Origin: Rubrivivax sp.
GTDB taxonomy: Bacteria > Pseudomonadota > Gammaproteobacteria > Burkholderiales > Burkholderiaceae_C
NCBI GenBank assembly: GCA_016719535.1
Contig: JADJYX010000001.1
Location: 558,001-622,000, forward strand
DNA: 64,000 nt
Direction of reading: 5' to 3'
Shown here: positions 49,170 through 58,659 of the stretch, piece by piece
Layout: each line of letters begins with the position of its first letter
How positions within the stretch are numbered: position 1 is the first letter of the stretch
Translations under genes and position numbers: made by a program
Notes under the pieces: generated by a model
The model's input: the letters and a program-made list of their open reading frames with translations, nothing else
What the model was told of the DNA's origin: nothing
The model's database searches: none

Positions 49170-51053
49170 ATGGCGCCAGACCTTTCGCTGCCGCTCGCCG
49201 GCATCCGGGTGCTCGATTTCTCGAACCTCCTCCCGGGGCCGCTGGCGAGCCTGCTGCTTGCCGAGGCCGGCGCGGAGGTCGTCAAGGTCGAGCGGCCGGG
49301 CAGCGGCGACGAGATGCGCGGCTACGAGCCTGCCTTCGGCGATTCGAGCGGCAATTTCGCGCTGCTGAACCGGGGCAAGACGAGCCTGTGCGCGGATCTG
49401 AAGGACGCGGCCGACCGGGCCCATGTGCTCGCGCTGGCGCGCGCGGCCGATGTCGTGATCGAGCAGTTCCGGCCCGGCGTGATGGAACGCCTGGGCCTGG
49501 GCTACGAGGCGCTGTCGCGCGAGAACCCGGGGCTGGTCTATTGTTCGATCACCGGATACGGGCAGTCGGGCGAGCGGGCGCTGAAGGCGGGTCACGATCT
49601 GAACTACATGGCCGAAACCGGCTTGCTGGACCTGAGCCGCGCGAGCGACGGGGCGCCGGTGCTGCCTGCGGTGCTGGCCGCCGACATCGGCGGCGGCGCC
49701 TATCCGGCGGCGATCGGCATCCTGCTCGCGCTGCAGCAGCGGGCCGGCACGGGGCGCGGCTGTCACCTCGACGTCGCGATGTGCGACAACCTCTTCACCT
49801 TCGCATACTGGGGCATGGCCGCCGGCCTCGCCGGCGGGCGCTGGCCGCGTCCGGGTGGCGAGTTGACGACGGGCGGTTCGCCGCGCTACCGGATCTACCG
49901 CACGGCGGACGGCCAGTACCTGGCAGCGGCGCCGATCGAGGAGCGGTTCTGGCAGGTCTTCTGCGACACGATCGGGCTCGACGCCGCTGACCGGGACGAT
50001 CGCCCCGATCCGGCCGCCACGGCCGCGAAGGTCGCCCAACGGATTGCGGACGCGAGCGCCGAGGCCTGGCGTGAGCGATTTGCCGGCCTCGATGCCTGCG
50101 TCTCGGTCGTGGAGTCGCTGGCGTGCGCGATCGCCGATCCCGCCTTCACCGGACGCGGCCTGTTCGCGCGGGTCGTCGCCGCGGGCGGTGCCAGGATGCC
50201 GGCGCTGCCGGTGCCGGTTGCGCAATGCCTGCGCGATCCGGCGCAGGAGCGGCAGTCGCCCGCCCTCGATCCTGCGGCGCGACGCCGGGAGTGGTCGGTT
50301 GCAGCGCCGGCGTCGCGGGCCACCAGGCCGTACGACCTCGATGGCATGCGGATCCTCGTCACCGGCGCATCGGGCGGCATCGGGCAGGCAACGGCCCGGC
50401 TGCTGGCGGAGCTGGGCGCCGAACTGGTGCTGACCGACCGCGCCGAGGCGCCGGAGCTGGCCGACGCCTTGCGCCGCAACGGGCGCCGGCACCGCTTCGT
50501 CGCCTGCGACGTCACGTCGCGCGACGCGATCCAGGCCCTGTGCGCCGAGGCCGGCGAGCTCGACGCGGCCGTGCTCAACGCCGGCGTCTTTCCGCGCAGC
50601 CAGTGGGACGACGAGACCTGGGACGACGACTTCGACCTGGCGATGCACGTGAACGTGCGCGCGCCGGCGCATGTCGCCCGCTTGCTTCTTCCCGGCATGA
50701 AGGCGCGTGGCAAGGGCCGGATCGTCCTGCTCGGCTCCGTCGCCGCGCACACCGGCGGCAGCTATGTCGATTCGCCGCTGCACTACGCTTGCTCCAAGGG
50801 GGCGGTGCACACCATGGTCCGGTGGCTCGCCCGACGGGCCGCGCCCGAGGTCATGGTCAACGGGGTGGCACCCGGCTCCACCGACACGGCGATGCTCGCG
50901 AACGCCGATGCGTCGGCGCTGCGCGCGATGCCGGTGCCCCGCTTCGCCCGCCCCGAGGAGATCGCCTGGCCGATCGCCTTTCTGTGCTCGCCGGGCGCCA
51001 GCTTCGTCTGCGGCAGCGTGCTCGACGTCAACGGCGGCGCCAGCATGCGCTGA
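49170..51053 (+). CDS. Fusion: CaiB/BaiF CoA-transferase (or racemase) + short-chain dehydrogenase
   Basis: The 627-residue single frame has residues 1 to about 385 as a family III CoA-transferase/AMACR-like domain (LAGIRVLDFSNLLPGPLAS, then EVVKVERPGSGDE; GHDLNYMAETGLL with the catalytic Asp; GGSPRYRIYRTADG). A short linker and a complete SDR domain (about 390-627) follow, with TGASGGIGQAT, LNAG, YACSK and GSTDTAM. ATG 49170 has GGAGAG 9 nt upstream; ATG 49146 is an alternative. CoA transfer or epimerisation coupled to hydroxyacyl oxidation is suggested. I know of no standard enzyme with this pairing. Confidence 0.85.
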   Translation: MAPDLSLPLAGIRVLDFSNLLPGPLASLLLAEAGAEVVKVERPGSGDEMRGYEPAFGDSSGNFALLNRGKTSLCADLKDAADRAHVLALARAADVVIEQFRPGVMERLGLGYEALSRENPGLVYCSITGYGQSGERALKAGHDLNYMAETGLLDLSRASDGAPVLPAVLAADIGGGAYPAAIGILLALQQRAGTGRGCHLDVAMCDNLFTFAYWGMAAGLAGGRWPRPGGELTTGGSPRYRIYRTADGQYLAAAPIEERFWQVFCDTIGLDAADRDDRPDPAATAAKVAQRIADASAEAWRERFAGLDACVSVVESLACAIADPAFTGRGLFARVVAAGGARMPALPVPVAQCLRDPAQERQSPALDPAARRREWSVAAPASRATRPYDLDGMRILVTGASGGIGQATARLLAELGAELVLTDRAEAPELADALRRNGRRHRFVACDVTSRDAIQALCAEAGELDAAVLNAGVFPRSQWDDETWDDDFDLAMHVNVRAPAHVARLLLPGMKARGKGRIVLLGSVAAHTGGSYVDSPLHYACSKGAVHTMVRWLARRAAPEVMVNGVAPGSTDTAMLANADASALRAMPVPRFARPEEIAWPIAFLCSPGASFVCGSVLDVNGGASMR

Positions 51054-51087
51054 GCACCGGCCGGCACCATCGATGAAGGAGGCCATG

Positions 51088-51870
51088 ATGGATGAGCGAA
51101 GCAGGCACGAGGAGCAGTTTGCGCTGCAAGGGCGTGTCGCCCTGGTCACGGGATCGGCGCGCGGCATCGGCTGGGGCATCGCGCGGGGCATGGCCGAAGC
51201 CGGCGCGCACGTGGTGCTGAACGACCTGCGACAGGACGCCCTCGAACCGCGGCTGGAGGAACTCCGCGCGGCCGGGCTGGAAGGCTCGGCTTGCGCCTTC
51301 GACGTCACCGACGAGGCCGCGGTGGCGGCCGGCGTCGCGACGGTCGTGGCCGCGCGGGGGCGGGTCGACATCCTCGTCAACAATGCCGGCATCCAGACAC
51401 GCAAGCGTTTCGTGGAATTCAGCTACGACGAGTGGCGTGCCGTCATCGACACCCACCTCAACGGTGCCTTCCTGGCCACGCGGGCGGTGCTGCCGCACAT
51501 GATCGCCAACCGCTTCGGGCGCATCATCATGATCGGGTCGGTCGCGGTCCAGTCGCCCAAGCCCCAGATCCCGGCCTATGCGGCCGCCAAGGGCGGCGTG
51601 ACCTCGATGGTCCGCGCGCTGGCGGTGGAAGTCGCGCCGCTCGGGATCACCTGCAACGTGATCGCGCCCGGATATATCGCGACCGAATTTACCCGCGCGC
51701 TGCACACCGACGAGGCCTTCACCGAACGGCTGATGGAACGCGTGCCGGCCGGGCGCTGGGGGCTGCCGCAGGACATCGCTCCGGCTGCCGTCTACCTCGC
51801 GTCGGCGGCCGGGGCCTTCGTCAACGGCAGCGTGCTGACGGTGGACGGCGGCTTCCTCGCCTGCGGCTGA
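51088..51870 (+). CDS. Short-chain dehydrogenase/reductase
   Basis: The 260-residue classical SDR has TGSARGIGWGIA (cofactor loop), NNAG, catalytic Ser in MIGSVAVQ, Tyr/Lys in YAAAKGG and NVIAPGYIATEF. The acidic residue after beta-2 (LNDLRQD) favours NAD(H). AGGAGG 5 nt before the second of two adjacent ATGs decides the start; 51073 and 51085 are in-frame alternatives. It is the last gene of the plus-strand half of the island. Confidence 0.9.
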   Translation: MDERSRHEEQFALQGRVALVTGSARGIGWGIARGMAEAGAHVVLNDLRQDALEPRLEELRAAGLEGSACAFDVTDEAAVAAGVATVVAARGRVDILVNNAGIQTRKRFVEFSYDEWRAVIDTHLNGAFLATRAVLPHMIANRFGRIIMIGSVAVQSPKPQIPAYAAAKGGVTSMVRALAVEVAPLGITCNVIAPGYIATEFTRALHTDEAFTERLMERVPAGRWGLPQDIAPAAVYLASAAGAFVNGSVLTVDGGFLACG

Positions 51871-51910
51871 GGCGGGCGCTGAGGGCGGCGTCGTGGGGCG
51901 CGGCCGGGTG

Positions 51911-51982
51911 CAGGGTCAGCACCCTGAGCACGTCGTGGCCGAGGGCCCGAGCCGGTCGAAGGCGGTGACCCGTGCACACGGG
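51911..51982. terminator. Hairpins in a convergent gene junction
   Basis: The 142-bp gap between the SDR and the opposing SDR contains CAGGGT-CAGC-ACCCTG and, further on, CCCGT-GCAC-ACGGG stem-loops (51969-51982). There is no clear T-run, so they may aid bidirectional or Rho-assisted termination. No gene is seen in the gap. Confidence 0.3.
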
Positions 51983-52012
51983 CCGACAAGCGCAGGCGCG
52001 CCGTTGCCTGGC

Positions 52013-52773
52013 TCAGAGGCTCGGATGGTTGCCGCCCGATACCGCGAGGATCTCGCCGGTGACGAACGACGATTCGTCGCCGGACAGGAAGGCGACCGCG
52101 TCGGCGATCTCCTGCGGCAGGCCCGGCCGGTTCAACAGGCATTTCGCCAGAAACCGGTCACGGTCCTCGGCGGTCAGTCGCTCGACGACGCTGGTCTGGA
52201 TCATGCCCGGCGCGATGCAGTTGACGTTGACGTGCGGCGCAAACTCCATCGCCAGCGTGCGCGTGAGCGACGCCACCGCTGCCTTGGCCGCCGCGTAGTC
52301 GGCCTGGCCAGCCTCACCCGCGAAGACCACCGAGGCCACGTTGACGATACGGCCCCAGCCGCGCGCCAGCATGCCGGGGGCAACCATGCGGATCATGTGA
52401 AACCCGGCTTCAGGTTGAGCGCGAAGGTGTCGTCCCATTGCGCTTCGTCGAGTTCGAGGAAGGGGGTAAACAGGCGCGGTGAGCGGATCCCGCCGACGAC
52501 ATTGACCAGCACGTCGATCCTGCCGAAGGCCTCGCTGCCGCGGGCAACGACGCTCGCCGCCTCCTGCCGGTCCGTCACGTCGGCCCGGACGGCGACGAGT
52601 CCGCCGTCCGGGACCACCTCGGCGACGTCCCTTTCGGTGCCGGCGAGTCGGTTGCCGGAGATGTCGGTGAGCACCAGCCTGGCGCCTTCGCGGGCAAGCT
52701 TCAGGGCGACCGCCTTGCCCATCGGGCCGCCCGCCCCGGTGACGAGGGCGACCCGTTCACCGAGCCGCTTCAT
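52013..52773 (-). pseudogene. Short-chain dehydrogenase broken by a one-base frameshift
   Basis: From ATG 52773 the frame gives a normal SDR N-half (MKRLGERVALVTGAGGPMGK to TFALNLKPGF) and then stops at TGA. The -1 frame continues exactly where homology should go on (HMIRMVAPGMLARGWGRIVN, catalytic YAAAK, NCIAPGMIQT, FVTGEILAVSGG). Total length 761 nt is 3n-1. A single lost base near 52396 (TTTC(C)ACATG) explains it. The ATG overlaps the AliA-like ligase stop. It would be a BadH-like or 3-hydroxyacyl-CoA dehydrogenase. A sequencing error is possible. Confidence 0.8.
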
Positions 52774-54413
52774 TGCGGTTCCTGCTGCAGCATGTCGCGA
52801 AGCTTGAACTTCTGGATCTTCCCGGACGGCGTTGCGGGCAGCGCGTCGCGGATCTCGAGTCGCTCGGGCATGTACTGGAGCGCGAGCTTGTGCGACTTGA
52901 GGAAATCGATCATCGAAGCGAAGTCGAGGCTCTGCCCGGCCTTGGGCACGACGAAGGCGCAGGCCCGTTCTCCGAGCCGCGGGTCGGGGTAGGCGACGAT
53001 CGCCACCTGCGCGACGGCAGGGTGACGGTAGAGCAGGGCCTCGATCTCGATCACCGGGATGTTCTCGCCGCCCCGGATGATGACGTCCTTGCTGCGGCCG
53101 CTGATGCGGATATAGCCGCGCGCGTCGACGTAGGCGAGGTCGCCGGAGTCGAACCAGTCGTCGGCGTCGGTGTTGTTCAGATGGGGGCGCTTGAGGTAGC
53201 CGCCGAAGTTCGAGCAGCCGCGAACCAGCAGGCGTCCGATCTCGCCGGTCGGCAGCGCTGCGCCGGCGGCGTCGGCGATCTTTACCGCCATGCCCGGCAG
53301 GGGGCAGCCGTCGGTGTTCACCGGGCGCTCGTCGGCGTCGTCGAGCAGCGTCGTGGTGACGGCGCCGTTCTCGGTCATGCCCCAGGCGGAGACGATCTTC
53401 GCGCCCAGCGCGGCCCGCGCCTGCTCGACGAGCGGGCCTGGGATCGGCGCCCCCGCGCACAGGAAGGTGCGCAGGCTGGGCAGGGACTTGCCCGTCTGCG
53501 TGACGGTGCGGGCGAGGTCGGTGAGGAAGGGCGTGGAGGCCATCGTGAAGGTGGCGCCCTCCTCGCGGATCAGGTCGACCGCGCGGCCGGGATCCCAGAT
53601 GTCCTGCAGCACCGCGGTCGCCTGCAGCACGATCGGCATCATCAGCCCGTACAGGAAGCCCGTCTGGTGGGCCATCGGCGAGGCCATCAACACGACGTCA
53701 TCTGCCGACAGCCGCATCCGCTCGGCGTAAGGCAGGATGTTGGACATGACCGTATTGGCCGAGTGCATCACGCCCTTGGGCTCGCCGGTCGTGCCCGACG
53801 TGTAGATCATCTGGGTGACGTCGTCAGGGCCGGGGCGGTTGGCCGTCAGGATGGCCCGGGCATCGGGCTCGAGCTCCCACCGGGGGACGGTCAGGCGCGC
53901 CTCGAAGCTGTCCGGGCCCTGGCCGCCGATCGCGAGCACATGCGCCAGGTCGGGCAGGCTGGGCTGCAGGCCGCGCAGCATCGCTTCGAAATCGAAGCCG
54001 CGAAACTGCTTCGGCACGATCACGACCTTGCTGCGGCCGTGCGCCAGCATGAAGGAGAGCTCGCGCTCGCGGAAGATGTGCATCAGCGGGTTCATGACCG
54101 CGCCGATCCGCGAGCAGGCCAGGTAGACCAGCGTGAATTCCCACCAGTTGGGCAGCTGGCACGACACGACATCGTTGCGGCCCACGCCAAGACGCGACAG
54201 GCCGACGGCGACCCGATCGGCGAGCATGGCCAGCTCGCGATAGGTGAAGCGGTGCGTCTGGCCGCGATCGATCGAAAGAGCCGTCAGCGCGACCTTGTCG
54301 GGACGCTCGCGCAGGCACCGGTCGAGATCGTCGTTGATGGTGCGGTCGGGCCAGCGGCCTGCAGCGACCATGGCGGCGCGGCGCGGCGGGATCAGGATTG
54401 CGTCGAATTCCAA
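52770..54413 (-). CDS. aliA: Cyclohexanecarboxylate-CoA ligase-like AMP-forming ligase
   Basis: This 547-residue ligase opens with MEFDAILIPPRRAAMVAAGR and then TINDDLD, a start seen in AliA-type cyclohexanecarboxylate-CoA ligases. It has P-loop MIYTSGTTGEPKGVMHS, WGMTENGAV, the D in DSGDLAYVD, GRSKDVIIRGGENIPVIEIE and the catalytic Lys in PSGKIQKFKL. It activates a cyclic or aromatic-like carboxylate. Its N- and C-termini align by eye with the deleted copy at 61783-62115. It starts a two-gene minus unit with the frameshifted SDR. Confidence 0.85.
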   Translation of the reverse strand: MEFDAILIPPRRAAMVAAGRWPDRTINDDLDRCLRERPDKVALTALSIDRGQTHRFTYRELAMLADRVAVGLSRLGVGRNDVVSCQLPNWWEFTLVYLACSRIGAVMNPLMHIFRERELSFMLAHGRSKVVIVPKQFRGFDFEAMLRGLQPSLPDLAHVLAIGGQGPDSFEARLTVPRWELEPDARAILTANRPGPDDVTQMIYTSGTTGEPKGVMHSANTVMSNILPYAERMRLSADDVVLMASPMAHQTGFLYGLMMPIVLQATAVLQDIWDPGRAVDLIREEGATFTMASTPFLTDLARTVTQTGKSLPSLRTFLCAGAPIPGPLVEQARAALGAKIVSAWGMTENGAVTTTLLDDADERPVNTDGCPLPGMAVKIADAAGAALPTGEIGRLLVRGCSNFGGYLKRPHLNNTDADDWFDSGDLAYVDARGYIRISGRSKDVIIRGGENIPVIEIEALLYRHPAVAQVAIVAYPDPRLGERACAFVVPKAGQSLDFASMIDFLKSHKLALQYMPERLEIRDALPATPSGKIQKFKLRDMLQQEPQ

Positions 54414-54565
54414 TTTCTCTTCTCCTGTCGTCGGGCTCCACGCCCTCGGGGTCCGGACCGGCGACTGATCCTAATCTCGATCCGCGACCGATTCACGTCG
54501 CCTGCCGACGAAGATCGGCCATGTGCATCTGCCCGAAGGGCCTGCCTCTTCGCGCGGCAAGGCGG

Positions 54566-55498
54566 TCAGAGGCTGGCCACCAGCTCCGGCACCGCCGTGA
54601 ACAGGTCGGCCTCCAGCCCGTAGTCGGCGACGCTGAAGATCGGCGCCTCGGGGTCCTTGTTGATGGCCACGATGACCTTGGAGTCCTTCATGCCCGCCAG
54701 GTGCTGGATGGCGCCGCTGATGCCGGCGGCGATATGCAGCTGCGGCGCGACGATCTTGCCCGTCTGCCCGACCTGCCAGTCGTTGGGCGCATAGCCGGCA
54801 TCCACCGCGGCGCGGCTGGCGCCCAAGGCGGCGCCGAGCTTGTCGGCCAGCGGGGTGAGCACCTGGCTGAATTTGTCGCTGCTGCCCAAAGCGCGGCCGC
54901 CGCTGACGATGACCTTGGCGGCGGTCAGCTCGGGGCGGTCGCTCTTGGCGATCTCGCTGCCCAGGAAGCGGCTCAGCCCGCTGTCGGCCACCGCGCCCAG
55001 GCTTTCGACCGGCGCGCTGCCACCGCTGGCCGCCGCGGCGTCGAAGCCGGTGGTGCGCACGGTGATGACCTTGATGGCGTCCAGGCTCTGCACGGTGGCC
55101 ATCGCATTGCCGGCGTAGATGGGCCGCTCGAAGGTGTCGGCGCTGATGACCCGGGTGGCGTCGCTGATCTGCGCCACGTCCAGCAGCGCGGCCACGCGCG
55201 GGGCCACGTTCTTGCCGGCGGCGGTGGCCGGGAAGAGGAGGTGGCTGTAGCCCTGGGCGATGGCCACGACCTGGGCGGCGACATTCTCGGCCAGGCCATG
55301 GTCCAGGCCGGGGGCGTCGGCATGCAGCACCTTGGCCACGCCGGCGATGCCGGCGCCAGCCTGCGCGGCGGCGGCGGCATTCGCGCCGGCCACCAGCAGG
55401 TGCACGTCGCCGCCGCAGGCGATGGCCGCGGTGACGGTATTCAGGGTCGCGCCCTTGATGGACGCGTTGTCGTGTTCGGCAATGACCAGGGCTGCCAT
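54566..55498 (-). CDS. etfA: Electron transfer flavoprotein alpha subunit
   Basis: The 310-residue protein has the C-terminal FAD-binding signature VSGGRALGSSDKF (about 190-200), VGQTGKIVAPQLHIAAGISGA and INKDPEAPIFSVADYGL, all diagnostic of EtfA. It accepts electrons from acyl-CoA dehydrogenases and passes them to ETF-quinone oxidoreductase. It overlaps etfB by one base (TGATG). The 152-bp gap to the AliA-like gene shows no gene. Confidence 0.97.
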   Translation of the reverse strand: MAALVIAEHDNASIKGATLNTVTAAIACGGDVHLLVAGANAAAAAQAGAGIAGVAKVLHADAPGLDHGLAENVAAQVVAIAQGYSHLLFPATAAGKNVAPRVAALLDVAQISDATRVISADTFERPIYAGNAMATVQSLDAIKVITVRTTGFDAAAASGGSAPVESLGAVADSGLSRFLGSEIAKSDRPELTAAKVIVSGGRALGSSDKFSQVLTPLADKLGAALGASRAAVDAGYAPNDWQVGQTGKIVAPQLHIAAGISGAIQHLAGMKDSKVIVAINKDPEAPIFSVADYGLEADLFTAVPELVASL

Positions 55499-56247
55499 CA
55501 GATCACCTTCGCTTCGTTCTTGAGCTTGGCCACGAGGGTGGCGACATCGGGCACCTTGACGCCGGCGCCGCGCTTCGGGGGTTCGACGACCTTGAGCGTC
55601 TTGATGCGCGGGGCCACGTCCACGCCCAGCTCGGCCGGCTTGACGATGTCCAGCGTCTTCTTCTTGGCCTTCATGATGTTGGGCAGCGTGACGTAGCGCG
55701 GCTCGTTCAGGCGCAGGTCGGTGGTGACGATGGCCGGCAGCTTGACTTCGAGCCGCTCCAGGCCACCGTCGACTTCGCGCGTGATGACGGCCTTGCCGTC
55801 GGCCACTTCGACCTTGCTGGCAAAGGTGGCCTGCGGCAGGCCGGCCAGCGCGGCCAGCATCTGGCCGGTCTGGTTGCAATCGTCGTCGATGGCCTGCTTG
55901 CCCAGGATCACCAGGCCGGGCTGTTCCTTGTCGACCAGCGCCTTGAGCAGCTTGGCCACGGCCAGCGGCTGCAACTCGTCGGCGCATTCCACCAGGATGG
56001 CGCGGTCGGCGCCGATGGCCATCGCGGTGCGCAGCGTCTCCTGGCAGGCCGTGGGACCGCACGAGACGGCGATGACCTCGGTGGCCACGCCCTTTTCCTT
56101 CAGCCGCACCGCCTCCTCGACGGCAATCTCGTCGAAGGGGTTCATGCTCATCTTGACGTTGGCCAGATCGACCCCGGTGCCGTCGGACTTCACGCGCACC
56201 TTCACGTTGTAGTCGACGACACGCTTCACGGACACGAGGATCTTCAT
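55498..56247 (-). CDS. etfB: Electron transfer flavoprotein beta subunit
   Basis: The 249-residue protein starts with MKILVSVKRVVDYNVKVRVK and has SMNPFDEIAVEEAVRLKEKG, the AMP site (ILGKQAIDDDCNQTGQMLA) and the recognition loop around LNEPRYVTLPNIMKAKKK that docks dehydrogenases. It lies between gcdH and etfA, so the electron acceptor is co-expressed with its main donor. Confidence 0.97.
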   Translation of the reverse strand: MKILVSVKRVVDYNVKVRVKSDGTGVDLANVKMSMNPFDEIAVEEAVRLKEKGVATEVIAVSCGPTACQETLRTAMAIGADRAILVECADELQPLAVAKLLKALVDKEQPGLVILGKQAIDDDCNQTGQMLAALAGLPQATFASKVEVADGKAVITREVDGGLERLEVKLPAIVTTDLRLNEPRYVTLPNIMKAKKKTLDIVKPAELGVDVAPRIKTLKVVEPPKRGAGVKVPDVATLVAKLKNEAKVI

Positions 56248-56256
56248 CGCGGCCCC

Positions 56257-57453
56257 TCAGTTGGCAAAGGCTGCGATGCCGGTGATGGCGCGCCCGAGGA
56301 TCAGCGCATGGATGTCGTGCGTGCCCTCGTAGGTATTGACCACCTCCAGGTTGACCAGGTGGCGCGCGACGCCGAATTCGTCGCTGATGCCGTTGCCGCC
56401 CATCATGTCGCGCGCCAGGCGGGCGATGTCCAGCGCCTTGCCGCAGCTGTTGCGCTTCATGATGCTGGTGATCTCCACCGCCGCCGTGCCCTCGTCCTTC
56501 ATGCGCCCCAGCCGCAGGCAGCCCTGCAGGCCGAGCGTGATCTCGCTGAGCATGTCGGCCAGCTTTTTCTGCACCAGCTGGTTGGCGGCCAGCGGGCGGC
56601 CGAACTGGATGCGGTCCAGCGTGTACTGGCGCGCGCGGTGCAAGCAGTCCTCGGCCGCACCCAGCGCGCCCCAGGCGATGCCGTAGCGCGCGCTGTTCAG
56701 GCAGGTGAACGGGCCCTTCAGGCCGCGCACCTCGGGGAAGGCGTTTTCCTCCGGGCAGAAGACGTTGTCCATCACGATCTCGCCGGTGATGGACGCACGC
56801 AGGCCGACCTTGCCGTGGATGGCCGGCGCCGACAGGCCCTTCCAGCCCTTTTCCAGCACGAAGCCACGGATCTGCCCGCCGTCGTCCTTGGCCCAGACGA
56901 CGAAGACATCGGCGATCGGGCTGTTGCTGATCCACATCTTGCTGCCCGACAGCGCATAGCCGCCGTCGACCTTCTTGGCGCGCGTGATCATGCTGCCGGG
57001 GTCGGAGCCATGGTTGGGCTCGGTCAGGCCGAAGCAGCCGATCCACTCGCCGGTGGCCAGCCTGGGCAGATATTTGCGCTTGGTGGCCTCGTTGCCGAAC
57101 TCGTTGATCGGCACCATCACCAGCGAGGACTGCACGCTCATCATCGAGCGGTAGCCCGAATCCACGCGCTCGACCTCGCGCGCGATCAGGCCGTAGCAGA
57201 CATAGTTCAGGCCGGCGCCGCCATAGGCCTCGGGGATGGTCGGGCCCAGCAGGCCCAGCTCGCCCATCTCGCGAAAGATGGCGGGGTCGGTCTGCTCGTG
57301 GCGAAAGGCCTGCTGCACGCGCGGCGCCAGCTTCTCCTGGCAGTAGGCGGCGGCGGCTTCGCGCACGGCGCGCTCGTCGTCGCCGAGCTGCTGGTCGAGC
57401 AGCAGCGGGTCGTCCCATTGAAAGCGGGCTTTGGATGCGGTGTTCGAGCTCAT
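56257..57453 (-). CDS. gcdH: Glutaryl-CoA dehydrogenase
   Basis: The 398-residue protein has the family-specific features RFQWDDPLLLDQQL at the N-terminus, FGLTEPNHGSDPGSM, KMWISNSPIADVFVVWAKD, ARYGIAWGALGAAE and the catalytic Glu in NTYEGTHDIHALILGRAITG. It oxidises and decarboxylates glutaryl-CoA to crotonyl-CoA. In this cluster it would handle glutaryl-CoA from pimeloyl-CoA after ring opening. It sits 9 bp before etfB. Confidence 0.96.
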   Translation of the reverse strand: MSSNTASKARFQWDDPLLLDQQLGDDERAVREAAAAYCQEKLAPRVQQAFRHEQTDPAIFREMGELGLLGPTIPEAYGGAGLNYVCYGLIAREVERVDSGYRSMMSVQSSLVMVPINEFGNEATKRKYLPRLATGEWIGCFGLTEPNHGSDPGSMITRAKKVDGGYALSGSKMWISNSPIADVFVVWAKDDGGQIRGFVLEKGWKGLSAPAIHGKVGLRASITGEIVMDNVFCPEENAFPEVRGLKGPFTCLNSARYGIAWGALGAAEDCLHRARQYTLDRIQFGRPLAANQLVQKKLADMLSEITLGLQGCLRLGRMKDEGTAAVEITSIMKRNSCGKALDIARLARDMMGGNGISDEFGVARHLVNLEVVNTYEGTHDIHALILGRAITGIAAFAN

Positions 57454-57476
57454 GGGGTTCTCCGGTTCGATGGGCG

Positions 57477-58649
57477 TCAGGCGCGGCCAACCAGGTCGCG
57501 GCCGATGATCAGTTGCTGGATCTGTGTCGTGCCTTCATAAAGGCGCAGCAGGCGCACGTCGCGGTAGAAGCGCTCGACCGGGTATTCGTTGATATAGCCG
57601 GCGCCGCCGTGGATCTGCACCGCGCGGTCGGCCACGCGGCCGGCCATCTCGGTGCAGAACAGCTTGGCGCAGGACACGCGCATCGACACATCGGGATCCG
57701 ACCGCTGTGCCGGCTTGCGGTCGAAGCGTTCGGCCACCTCGCGCACCAGCGCCCAGCCGGCCAGCAGCTCGGCCTGGCTGTCGGCCAGCATGGCCTGGAT
57801 GAGCTGGAATTCGCCGAGCGCCTTGCCGAACTGCTTGCGCTCGCGCGCATAGCGGGTCGATTCGTCGAGCACCCGCTGCGCGATGCCGCAGGCCACCGCC
57901 GAGATGTTGAGCCGGCCGCGGTCGAGCACCTTCATCGCGGTCTTGAAGCCCTGGCCGGGCTCGCCGCCGATGATGTTGGCGGCCGGCACGCGCACGTTGT
58001 CCAGGATCACGTCGCAGGTCATGGTGCCGCGCTGGCCCATCTTCTTGTCCTTCTTGCCGAGCTGGATGCCCGGCAGGTCGGCGGGCACGATGAACGACGA
58101 GACGCCGGGCGCGCCCGGACCGCCGGTGCGCGCCATCAGCGTGAAGGCGCCGGCGCGCGGCGCATTGGTGAAGTAGCGCTTGGTGCCGTTGAGCACATAG
58201 TGGTCGCCGTCGCTGCCCGTCACGAGCTCGGCCCGCGTCTTCAGCGAGGCGGCGTCCGAACCGGCGTCGGGCTCGGTCAGCGCGAAGGACATGATCAGCT
58301 CGCCGCTGGCCACGCGGGGCAGGTAGGACGCCTTCTGTTCGGGCGTGCCGTCCATCAGGATGCCCTGCGAGCCGATGCCGATGTTGGTGCCGAAGACCGA
58401 GCGGAAGGCCGGCGCGGTGCGGCCGAGCTCGAAATTGACCTGCACCTCCTGGCTGACCGACAGGCCGATGCCGCCATATTCCTCGGGCACGGTGAGGCCG
58501 AAGAGGCCGAGCTCCTTCATGGCCTCGACCAGTTCGGCCGCCACCTCGTCGTGCTCTTCCAGGTCGTTCTCGGCGGGGATCAGCCGTTCGCGGATGAAGC
58601 GCTGGACGGTGGCCAGCAGGATGTCGAAGGATTCGCTGTCGAGTGCCAT
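57477..58649 (-). CDS. Acyl-CoA dehydrogenase
   Basis: The 390-residue flavoprotein has FALTEPDAGSDAAS, KRYFTNAP, RKQFGKALGEFQLIQ, HGGAGYINEYPVER and catalytic Glu in RLYEGTTQIQQ. It is distinct from gcdH; a pimeloyl-CoA or medium-chain acyl-CoA role would suit the pathway but is inferred. It lies 23 bp upstream of gcdH in the same operon. Confidence 0.93.
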   Translation of the reverse strand: MALDSESFDILLATVQRFIRERLIPAENDLEEHDEVAAELVEAMKELGLFGLTVPEEYGGIGLSVSQEVQVNFELGRTAPAFRSVFGTNIGIGSQGILMDGTPEQKASYLPRVASGELIMSFALTEPDAGSDAASLKTRAELVTGSDGDHYVLNGTKRYFTNAPRAGAFTLMARTGGPGAPGVSSFIVPADLPGIQLGKKDKKMGQRGTMTCDVILDNVRVPAANIIGGEPGQGFKTAMKVLDRGRLNISAVACGIAQRVLDESTRYARERKQFGKALGEFQLIQAMLADSQAELLAGWALVREVAERFDRKPAQRSDPDVSMRVSCAKLFCTEMAGRVADRAVQIHGGAGYINEYPVERFYRDVRLLRLYEGTTQIQQLIIGRDLVGRA

Positions 58650-58659
58650 GGTGCAACGC

